Positions 1 to 6,511 of a DNA stretch of 64,000 nucleotides are shown here, piece after piece. Under the pieces are notes generated by a model, which made no database searches, was not told the origin of the DNA, and saw only the letters and a list, made by a program, of their open reading frames with translations. This DNA is from Streptomyces zhaozhouensis (GTDB lineage: Bacteria > Actinomycetota > Actinomycetes > Streptomycetales > Streptomycetaceae), in the NCBI RefSeq assembly GCF_900230195.1, contig NZ_OCNE01000015.1:62001-126000 (forward strand), written 5' to 3'. How positions within the stretch are numbered: position 1 is the first letter of the stretch; every line of letters starts with the position of its first letter. Both the position numbers and the translations under genes were made by a program.

Positions 1-513
1 CGGGCGCAGGGCGGGGGGTGGAGCCGCGCCGAGCCGGGGGTGGTCCACCTTTTCAGCTTCTGGGAGAGCCGTGCGCTCTACGACTCCTTCATGGCCCGCT
101 CCCACGACCGGCTCGCGGCCACCCAGCAGGGCAGCTTCCAGGACGCCCGTGTGCGGCTCTTCGAGTACCGCTTCGACGTGAAGATGGGCTTCGAGCCCCG
201 CTTCCACGACGCGGACCTGCTGCGGGTCGCGCACACCAGGGTGCACGAGGAGCGGGCGGAGCACTTCGCGCTGATGCAGGAGAAGGTCTGGAATCCGGCC
301 ATGGCCGGCTCTCCCGGGATGCTCCGAGGGGTGTTCGCCCAGGCCGAGTCGGAGAGCGAGTTCCTCGTGCTGTCGATGTGGAAGTCGGCCGCGGAACGGG
401 CCAAGTACCGCACGGAACGGGTGGAACGACTGGCCCTGCGCGCGCAGACGGGGGCCGACATCGCCGCCATCACGGGGGACGTGATCGACATGGAGCCCTC
501 CTGGACGGTGTGA
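1..513 (+). CDS. DUF4937 (YdbC-like) family protein, 3' part
   Basis: The frame is already open at the first base and carries family-like sequence (…GGGWSRAEPG…) ahead of the first possible internal start, a GTG at 40, so the window begins inside the gene and the N terminus is missing. The visible part reads HLFSFWESRALYDSFMARSHD and continues to a normal stop. I recall Streptomyces DUF4937/YdbC proteins with this pattern; they look like small ABM/EthD-type alpha-beta folds with no established reaction. No catalytic residues can be pointed to. The gene is followed by a repeat element and then an unrelated phosphatase, so no operon partner is visible. Confidence 0.75.
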   Translation, partial: RAQGGGWSRAEPGVVHLFSFWESRALYDSFMARSHDRLAATQQGSFQDARVRLFEYRFDVKMGFEPRFHDADLLRVAHTRVHEERAEHFALMQEKVWNPAMAGSPGMLRGVFAQAESESEFLVLSMWKSAAERAKYRTERVERLALRAQTGADIAAITGDVIDMEPSWTV

Positions 514-562
514 TCCGCACCGTCCGGGCGGCGTGCGAGTCGGCGCCCGCCGCTCCCTCGAA

Positions 563-683
563 CTAGGTGTTCTGTCCGGGCGACCTTCTTCGGGCCCGCG
601 ACGCCAGCGATGGGGGCACCTCCCAGCCGCGAGGCTGGGGGAGCCGCGGGCTGATTCTCGAAGATCGCCCGGACAGGACCTAG
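563..683. mobile_element. MITE-like inverted-repeat element
   Basis: A non-coding 121-bp unit has imperfect terminal inverted repeats. Left end CTAGGT..TCTGTCCGGGCGA (563 on) matches the reverse complement of the right end TCGCCCGGACAGGACCTAG (665-683), including the next bases (CTTC against GAAG). Both ends carry CTAG, which could be a 4-bp target duplication of the YTAR type used by some IS5-family elements. Inside is a hairpin, CCCAGCC/GGCTGGG at 622-639. There is no transposase frame, so if mobile it was moved in trans. The family link is inference. Confidence 0.6.
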
Positions 684-686
684 GCT
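681..686 (+). promoter_or_regulatory. -10-like hexamer TAGGCT
   Basis: TAGGCT ends 7 nt before the ATG at 694, the geometry of a leaderless transcript. Its first bases belong to the right end of the inverted-repeat element, so the repeat may supply the promoter of the phosphatase gene. No convincing -35 is visible. Confidence 0.35.
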
Positions 687-693
687 GAGCGCC

Positions 694-1359
694 ATGCCAC
701 AGCCTCGGCGCATCATCCTCATGCGACACGGAGAGTCGCAGGGGAACCACGACGACTCCGTGTACCAGCACACGCCCGACCACGCGCTGGAGCTGACAGA
801 GAAGGGCCAGCGCCAGGCCGAGGCAGCGGGGGAGCAGCTGCGCGAGACCATCGGCGACGAGCGCGTCTCCGCCTACGTGTCTCCTTATCGACGTACGCAT
901 CAGACCTTCCGGGCGTTGGCCCTCGATCCGACGCGGACGAGGGTGCGGGAGGAGCCGAGGCTCCGGGAACAGGACTGGGGCAACTGGCAGGACCGCGCGG
1001 ACGTGGAGCGGCAGAAGCGGGCCAGGGACGCCTACGGCCACTTCTTCTACCGCTTCGCGCAGGGTGAGTCGGGGGCGGACGTGTACGACCGGGTCGGCGC
1101 GTTCCTGGAGAGCCTGTGGCGCAGCTTCGACGAGCCGGACCATCCGCCCAACGTGCTGCTGCTGACCCATGGGCTGACCATGAGGCTCTTCTGTATGCGC
1201 TGGCTGCACTGGACCGTCGCCGAGTTCGAGTCGCTGTCCAACCCGGGCAACGGGGAGACCCGTCAGCTGGTCCTGGGCTCGGACGGGCGCTATCACCTGG
1301 ATCGGCCCTTCGAGCGCTGGCACACACCCGACCGCCCCTTCCACGGCTGGTGTGCGTAG
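694..1359 (+). CDS. Histidine phosphatase family protein
   Basis: This 221-residue protein has the phosphoglycerate-mutase/histidine phosphatase signature. The N-terminal LMRHGES motif (about residues 9-15) supplies the phospho-accepting His and an Arg. SPYRRTHQT lies near residue 65, and the second catalytic His is in LLLTHGLTMRLF near residue 155. Length and layout fit single-domain cytoplasmic phosphatases acting on small phosphorylated metabolites; the substrate cannot be predicted. The ATG has no clear ribosome-binding site but does have a -10-like hexamer 7 nt upstream. The next gene, rnhB, starts 14 nt after the stop, so the two may share a transcript. Confidence 0.88.
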   Translation: MPQPRRIILMRHGESQGNHDDSVYQHTPDHALELTEKGQRQAEAAGEQLRETIGDERVSAYVSPYRRTHQTFRALALDPTRTRVREEPRLREQDWGNWQDRADVERQKRARDAYGHFFYRFAQGESGADVYDRVGAFLESLWRSFDEPDHPPNVLLLTHGLTMRLFCMRWLHWTVAEFESLSNPGNGETRQLVLGSDGRYHLDRPFERWHTPDRPFHGWCA

Positions 1360-1372
1360 GGTGGACGCCGCC

Positions 1373-2077
1373 ATGGCCTACCAACCGCCGACCCATCGCG
1401 TCGAACGCTCGATCCGCGCCACGACCGGCGCCCGCCTCGTCGCCGGTGTCGACGAGGTGGGCCGGGGAGCGTGGGCCGGGCCGGTCACCGTCTGCGCCGC
1501 CGTCACCGGCCTGCGTCGGCCGCCGGAGGGACTGACCGACTCCAAGCTGCTGACGCCCGTCAGGCGCACGGCACTTGCCGAGGTCCTGCGCGAGTGGGTC
1601 ACCCAGCACGCGCTGGGGCACGCCTCCCCGCGCGAGATCGACCAACTCGGCATGACGGCCGCCCTGCGGCTGGCGGCGACCCGGGCCCTGGAGGCGCTGC
1701 CGGAGCGACCGGACGCGGTCATCCTGGACGGCAAGCACGACTACCTCGGGACGCCGTGGCGGGTGCGCACGGTGATCAAGGGCGATCAGTCGTGTGTCTC
1801 CGTGGCGGCCGCGTCGGTGATCGCGAAGGTGCACCGCGACGCTCTGGTCGCCGAACTCGCGGACACCCACCCGACCTACGGCTTCGAGACCAACGCCGGC
1901 TACCCCTCGCCCACGCACCGGGCGGCCCTCGCCGAGCTGGGGCCGACCGAACACCACCGGCTCTCCTGGGCCTACCTGGACGCACTTCCGCGCTGGCGTC
2001 ATCTGAGGCTTCCCTCCCACAGGGACGCCATGGCCGAGGAGTCCCTGGAGGACAGCGGCCAACTCGGCATCTTCTGA
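1373..2077 (+). CDS. rnhB: Ribonuclease HII
   Basis: RNase HII cleaves the RNA strand of RNA-DNA hybrids and starts removal of misincorporated ribonucleotides. The 234-residue product has the acidic metal site in VAGVDEVGRGAWAGPV (DEVGRG) near residue 25, DSKLLT, AVILDGKHDYL with a catalytic Asp near residue 120, and the late Asp/Glu region. The ATG at 1373 gives MAYQPPTHRVERS, matching the N terminus I recall for Streptomyces RnhB. GTG codons at 1352 and 1361 would extend it into the upstream gene. The convergent recQ gene ends 25 nt downstream. Confidence 0.95.
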   Translation: MAYQPPTHRVERSIRATTGARLVAGVDEVGRGAWAGPVTVCAAVTGLRRPPEGLTDSKLLTPVRRTALAEVLREWVTQHALGHASPREIDQLGMTAALRLAATRALEALPERPDAVILDGKHDYLGTPWRVRTVIKGDQSCVSVAAASVIAKVHRDALVAELADTHPTYGFETNAGYPSPTHRAALAELGPTEHHRLSWAYLDALPRWRHLRLPSHRDAMAEESLEDSGQLGIF

Positions 2078-2102
2078 GGGCGCCCCGCCACGGCCCCCGC
2101 AC

Positions 2103-4313
2103 TCACGCCCGCACCGCCAGAACCAGCGGCAGCACCTGCTCGGCGCCGGCCGCCCGCAGCAGCCGCGCCGCCAGGGCCAGGGTCCAGCCGGACTCCGTGA
2201 AGTCGTCCACCAGCAGCAGGGCACCGGGATGGGTCTTCACGGCTTCGGTCAGCTCCGGCCCCAACTCCAGCGCGCCGTGCAGGGCGTGGACCCGCCGCGC
2301 GCTGTTGCTCGGACCCGGCGGACGGTCGAGGCTGGTGGGGCGCACCTCGCCCAGCAGGGGCATCCGCCCGACATGCGCGATGCCCTCGGCGAGCGAGGCC
2401 ACCAGCCGGGGCCGGCTCCTGGAGGCCACGGAGACGACACCGACCGGCCGGCGTGGTGCGTCCGGCTCGCCAGAGGCCCAACCGCCAGGCCCCCGAGCCC
2501 AGTCGGTCAGCACCGTCACCACGGCGTCCAGCACGTCCACCGGCAGCGCGCCGTCCATGGCCTCGGGGCTCAGCAACGGGCGCAGCCGGTCGCCCCAGCC
2601 GATGTCGGAGAGCCGGCCGAGAGCCCGGCCCACCGCCGCCTGCTCGCCCACGGGAATGCGGCCCTTGAGGTCGATCCCCGCCGCGGGCAGCCCGGTGGGC
2701 CACATCTTCCGCGGCTCGACCGACACACCGGGACGGGACAGCTCGCCCTTGGCCGCGTCCAGGGCGTCGGGGGAGACCTGCGCGTCGAAACCCATGTCGG
2801 TGCAGTTGTCGCAGCGGCCGCAGGGCTCGGCCTCCTCGTCGTCGAGGGTGCGGCGCAGCAGCTCCATCCTGCAGCCGCCGGTGGCCGCGTACTCCCGCAT
2901 GGCCTCCTGCTCGATCTCGCGCTGGCGTGCCACCCAGGCGTAGCGCTCGGTGTCGTATCGCCAGGGGGCGCCCGTGGCGGTCCAGCCGCCGCGCTCGCGA
3001 CGGACGGCGCCGTCCACGTCCAGCACCTTGAGCATCGTCTCCAGCCGGGTGCGACGCAGCTCGACCCTGGCCTCCAACGCCGGGAGGGAGAGCGGGCGGT
3101 CGGCTGCCGCCAGCACGGCGAGGGTGTGCCGCACCTGCTCCTCGGGCGGGAAGGCGAGGGAGCCGAAGTACCGCCAGATCGCCTCGTCCTCGGGCCCGGG
3201 CAGCAGCAGCACCTCGGCGTGCTCCACCCCTCGTCCCGCACGGCCGACCTGTTGGTAGTAGGCGATGGGGGAGGACGGCGAGCCCAGGTGGATCACGAAG
3301 CCGAGGTCCGGCTTGTCGAAGCCCATGCCCAGGGCGGAGGTGGCGACCAGGGCCTTGACCCGGTTGGCCAGGAGGTCGTCCTCGGCGGCGGCACGCTCGG
3401 CCGGCTCCGTGCGTCCCGTGTAGGCGGTCACCCGGTGGCCCCGCGCCGTGAGGTGGGCGGCGACCTCCTCGGCCGCGGCGACGGTCAACGTGTAGATGAT
3501 CCCGGAGCCGGGGAACCGCTGGAGGTGGTCGTCGAGCCAGGCCAGCCGGTGCGCCGCGTCGGGCAGCCGCAGGACGGAGAGCCGCAGGCTCGTGCGGTCG
3601 AGCGGCCCGCGCAGCACCAGGGCGTCGTCGGCGGAGGCGCCCGTCCCCAGCTGTTCGGCGACATCGGAGGTGACCCTGGCGTTGGCCGTCGCCGTGGTGG
3701 CCAACACGGGGACCCCGGCCGGCAGCTCACCGAGCATGGTGCGCAGCCGGCGGTAGTCGGGCCGGAAGTCGTGGCCCCAGTCGGAGATGCAGTGCGCCTC
3801 GTCCACCACCAGCAGACCGGCGGTCGCGGCGAGCTGCGGAAGCACACCGTCCCGGAAGTCGGGGTTGTTGAGGCGCTCGGGCGAGACCAGCAGCACGTCG
3901 ACCGCGCCGGCCGAGATCTCCTCGCGGACGGTCTCCCACTCCTCCTGGTTGGCCGAGTTGATCGTGCGCGCCCGGATGCCGGCGCGTCCGGCGGCGGCGA
4001 TCTGGTTGCGCATGAGGGCCAGCAGGGGGGAGACGATCACCGTGGGCCCCGCGCCGCGCTCCCGCAGCAGGGCGGTCGCCACGAAGTAGACGGCGGACTT
4101 GCCCCAGCCGGTGCGCTGCACCACCAGCGCTCGGCGCCGCTCGGCGACCAGCGCCTCGATGGCCCGCCACTGGTCGGGGCGGAGCCGCGCCGCTCCGGCC
4201 TCGTCACCGATCAGCCGGGCGAGCACCGCGTCCGCGGCGTCGCGCAGCGCGCCCCGTGGGTCGTTCTCTGCGGACGGGGTGGACCCCGTCGTCTGGTCGG
4301 ACATGGCATCCAT
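2103..4313 (-). CDS. RecQ-family ATP-dependent DNA helicase with C-terminal PRTase-like domain
   Basis: A 3'-5' DNA helicase of the RecQ type, about 736 residues. Visible motifs are Walker A RTGWGKSA (about 65-72), the DEAH box in VVDEAHCISDWGHDFRPDY (about 165-185), the motif VI region QQVGRAGRG, and a zinc-binding cysteine set ending CGRCDNC near residue 505. The last 40 residues contain LLVDDFTESGWTL, the PRPP-binding loop pattern of phosphoribosyltransferases, so the protein is a fusion. The start is uncertain: ATG at 4313 (MDAM) or 4304 (MSDQT). In-frame starts further upstream run into the AT-rich divergent promoter region. The DUF4192 gene is transcribed away from it. Confidence 0.9.
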   Translation of the reverse strand: MDAMSDQTTGSTPSAENDPRGALRDAADAVLARLIGDEAGAARLRPDQWRAIEALVAERRRALVVQRTGWGKSAVYFVATALLRERGAGPTVIVSPLLALMRNQIAAAGRAGIRARTINSANQEEWETVREEISAGAVDVLLVSPERLNNPDFRDGVLPQLAATAGLLVVDEAHCISDWGHDFRPDYRRLRTMLGELPAGVPVLATTATANARVTSDVAEQLGTGASADDALVLRGPLDRTSLRLSVLRLPDAAHRLAWLDDHLQRFPGSGIIYTLTVAAAEEVAAHLTARGHRVTAYTGRTEPAERAAAEDDLLANRVKALVATSALGMGFDKPDLGFVIHLGSPSSPIAYYQQVGRAGRGVEHAEVLLLPGPEDEAIWRYFGSLAFPPEEQVRHTLAVLAAADRPLSLPALEARVELRRTRLETMLKVLDVDGAVRRERGGWTATGAPWRYDTERYAWVARQREIEQEAMREYAATGGCRMELLRRTLDDEEAEPCGRCDNCTDMGFDAQVSPDALDAAKGELSRPGVSVEPRKMWPTGLPAAGIDLKGRIPVGEQAAVGRALGRLSDIGWGDRLRPLLSPEAMDGALPVDVLDAVVTVLTDWARGPGGWASGEPDAPRRPVGVVSVASRSRPRLVASLAEGIAHVGRMPLLGEVRPTSLDRPPGPSNSARRVHALHGALELGPELTEAVKTHPGALLLVDDFTESGWTLALAARLLRAAGAEQVLPLVLAVRA

Positions 4314-4348
4314 GCAAGCGGATGACCGCCGACTTGGCGAATGACCCT

Positions 4349-4406
4349 TGTGGATAAACCAGGCATACATATGACTTGTGTGATGGACGCGCTGATCTGT
4401 GGATAA
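4349..4406. promoter_or_regulatory. Two perfect DnaA-box 9-mers in a divergent promoter region
   Basis: TGTGGATAA, the reverse complement of the classical DnaA box TTATCCACA, occurs at 4349-4357 and again at 4398-4406, in the same orientation with starts 49 bp apart. They lie in the unusually AT-rich region between recQ (-) and the DUF4192 gene (+). I found no other copy in the window. They could be sites of DnaA control or DnaA titration; function is inference. Confidence 0.6.
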
Positions 4407-4446
4407 AAAAACGCACGATGTCGGTGGAAGGAGGCAGTCTGCACCC

Positions 4447-5601
4447 ATGACTCAACACAGCGAATCCATCGCACCACTCACCGTCACCGACAATCGGGTC
4501 ATCCTCAGCGGCCCCGCCGACCTGGCGGACGCGCTGCCCTACCTCCTCGGTTACCACCCGGACGACTCGATCGTCATCCTCGGCCTGCACGGCGCCCAGG
4601 GTCGACTCGGAGGTCGCATCAGGACCGGCATCCCGTCCGACGCGGCGAACTGGCCGGAGACCGCGCGGCAGTTGGCGGCCTGCCTGGTGGAGGCCAGCTC
4701 GGCGCACGGAGCCCGCCCGGACGCGGCGGTGCTGTACCTCAGTCAGGACCCGCCGGAGGGCGCCGACCCGGCGGAGACCGCCGAGCGTCTCCGTCCGCTG
4801 GCCCAGCTGGTGCGCACCGCCTGCGGCGAGCTCGACGTCCCGGTCTACGAGGCCCTCTATATCTCCCAGGAGCGCTACCTCTCCTACTCGGCCCCGGACG
4901 GTCGCGCCGAGGGCGAACGGCTGAGTCTCCTGCCGCGCGACGGGAGCTCACCCATGGCGGCGGCCGCGGCCTTCGCCGGGGTCCGGGTGCGGGGCTCGCT
5001 CAAGGAGATGCGTCGCCGGTTCATTCCGTTGGACGGTGAGGTGGCCGTCCAACAGGAGCGCGGGTTCGACGAGGCGGTCGCCGGCCTGGCGCCGCGCATG
5101 GTCGGCCCGCGCACCGAACAGGACGCGGTCAGGAACGAGATGGTGGACCTGGTCGACAGGCTGCTGCACCGCTTCCGTCGGGTGCCGGCCCCGAGGGACC
5201 CCGAGCCGGCGGCGGCCGACGCCAGGGACGACGCGCTGCTCACCTCGTCCGAGGCCGCCCGTCTCGTCGTCGGGCTCCAGGACCGGCTCACCAGGGACAT
5301 CGCCGCCGGGTGGATGGAGGGGCCAGACGCCCAGACCGCGCTGCGGTTGTGGCGGGCGCTGTCGCGACGCTGCGTCGGGACGTTCGAGACGCACGCCGCA
5401 CCTCCGCTCACCCTGGCCGGCTGGGTCTCCTGGTCGACGGGCGACGACGTGAGCGCCAGGGTCGCCCTGGCCAGGGCGCTGGAGCTGGACCCCGAGTACG
5501 TCTTCGCCCGGCTGCTGTACCAGGCGTGCAACGAGGAGATCGACCCCGAACCCCTGCGTGCCAGCCTGCGAAGGCAGTGGTCCGCGCATCGGGCCCAGTG
5601 A
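4447..5601 (+). CDS. DUF4192 domain-containing protein
   Basis: A 384-residue actinobacterial protein of unknown function. It shows the hallmarks of DUF4192: LSGPADLADALPYLLGYHP near the N terminus, DSIVILGLHG next to it, and a central VYEALYISQERYLSY segment. A TPR-like C-terminal part (ARVALARALELDPEYVFARLL) resembles the tail common in this family. No signal peptide or membrane segment is seen, so it should be cytoplasmic. The ATG at 4447 follows AAGGAGG at 4428-4434. An in-frame ATG at 4399 lies inside the second DnaA box region and has no Shine-Dalgarno sequence. The gene diverges from recQ. Confidence 0.82.
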   Translation: MTQHSESIAPLTVTDNRVILSGPADLADALPYLLGYHPDDSIVILGLHGAQGRLGGRIRTGIPSDAANWPETARQLAACLVEASSAHGARPDAAVLYLSQDPPEGADPAETAERLRPLAQLVRTACGELDVPVYEALYISQERYLSYSAPDGRAEGERLSLLPRDGSSPMAAAAAFAGVRVRGSLKEMRRRFIPLDGEVAVQQERGFDEAVAGLAPRMVGPRTEQDAVRNEMVDLVDRLLHRFRRVPAPRDPEPAAADARDDALLTSSEAARLVVGLQDRLTRDIAAGWMEGPDAQTALRLWRALSRRCVGTFETHAAPPLTLAGWVSWSTGDDVSARVALARALELDPEYVFARLLYQACNEEIDPEPLRASLRRQWSAHRAQ

Positions 5602-5616
5602 GCCTGGTGGGGCCCC

Positions 5617-5622
5617 TATGAT
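5617..5622 (+). promoter_or_regulatory. -10-like hexamer TATGAT, leaderless geometry
   Basis: TATGAT fits the TAnnnT pattern of HrdB promoters and ends 6 nt before the ATG at 5629, so transcription would begin at or next to the start codon. No good -35 is seen. Confidence 0.5.
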
Positions 5623-5628
5623 CACGAC

Positions 5629-6366
5629 ATGCCCTACGACCCGTCGGAGTATCCGTCGTTCGCCGTCACCGTCGATCTGGTCGTGCTCACCGTCAGGCGT
5701 CACGCGCTCTGCGCGCTACTGGTGCGACGTGGTGAGGACCCTTATCAGGGGCAGTGGGCTCTTCCTGGTGGCTTTGTGCGTGCCGACGAGGATCTGGAGT
5801 CCGCCGCCGCCCGCGAGCTCGCGGAGGAGACCGGGCTCCGGGCTCAGGACGCGGGGGGTTGGCACGCGGGGGCGCATCTGGAGCAGTTGGCGACCTACGG
5901 GGAGCCGGGGCGCGACCCGAGGATGCGGGTGGTCAGTGTGGCCCACCTCGTCCTGGCGCCCGACCTGCCGTCACCCACCGCCGGAGGAGATGCCGGCAGC
6001 GCCCAGTGGCGCTCCGCCAGTGAGCTGTTGGGCGCCGGAGGCGAGTCGGACGACGGGCTGGCGTTCGATCACGCGCGCATCCTCGCCGACGGGGTCGAGC
6101 GCGCGCGGTCGAAGATCGAGTACTCGTCCCTAGCCGCGGCCTTCTGCCCTCCGGAGTTCACGGTCGGGGAGTTGCGCAGGGTCTATGAGGCCGTCTGGGG
6201 CGTGCCTCTGGACCCGCGCAACTTCCACCGGAAGGTGACCGGGACGCCCGGTTTCCTGGTGCCCGTCGGCGGTACCACCACGCGGCAGGGCGGCCGCCCC
6301 GCCCAGCTCTTCAGGGCGGGTGGCGCCAGCGTGTTGAACCCGCCGATGCTGCGTCCCGAGGTCTGA
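5629..6366 (+). CDS. NUDIX hydrolase with NrtR-like winged-helix C terminus
   Basis: This 245-residue protein has an N-terminal NUDIX fold and a C-terminal winged helix of the kind found in NrtR regulators of NAD metabolism. The Nudix box GGFVRADEDLESAAARELAE followed by ETGL (about residues 46-69) keeps the REx2EE core, so hydrolysis looks possible. The tail (EFTVGELRRVYEAVWG, then NFHRKVTGTPGF) is the typical DNA-binding part. It may be an ADP-ribose-type hydrolase or a ligand-sensing repressor. No NAD biosynthesis gene lies nearby. The start has a perfect -10-like hexamer 6 nt upstream and no Shine-Dalgarno sequence. Confidence 0.85.
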   Translation: MPYDPSEYPSFAVTVDLVVLTVRRHALCALLVRRGEDPYQGQWALPGGFVRADEDLESAAARELAEETGLRAQDAGGWHAGAHLEQLATYGEPGRDPRMRVVSVAHLVLAPDLPSPTAGGDAGSAQWRSASELLGAGGESDDGLAFDHARILADGVERARSKIEYSSLAAAFCPPEFTVGELRRVYEAVWGVPLDPRNFHRKVTGTPGFLVPVGGTTTRQGGRPAQLFRAGGASVLNPPMLRPEV

Positions 6367-6511
6367 GCACGGGCCTCCGGCGCGGGGCGGTGCCTTCCGG
6401 GGCACGTTCCGGGCGGTGTCCCGGGGTGGGTGGCCGACAGTCCGGCTGGGTTGCCGAGGTAATCCCTTATGTCCCGTTATGGTGCAGAATGCGCAATCAA
6501 CGGGAGAATCG

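Noticed and set aside
622..639. The CCCAGCC/GGCTGGG hairpin as a terminator of the first gene
   Set aside because: It lies inside the larger inverted-repeat element and over 100 nt past the stop, so the repeat explains it better.
2229..4325. A 698-codon plus-strand frame opposite recQ
   Set aside because: Gly/Arg/Val-rich translation without motifs; the minus strand encodes an intact RecQ.
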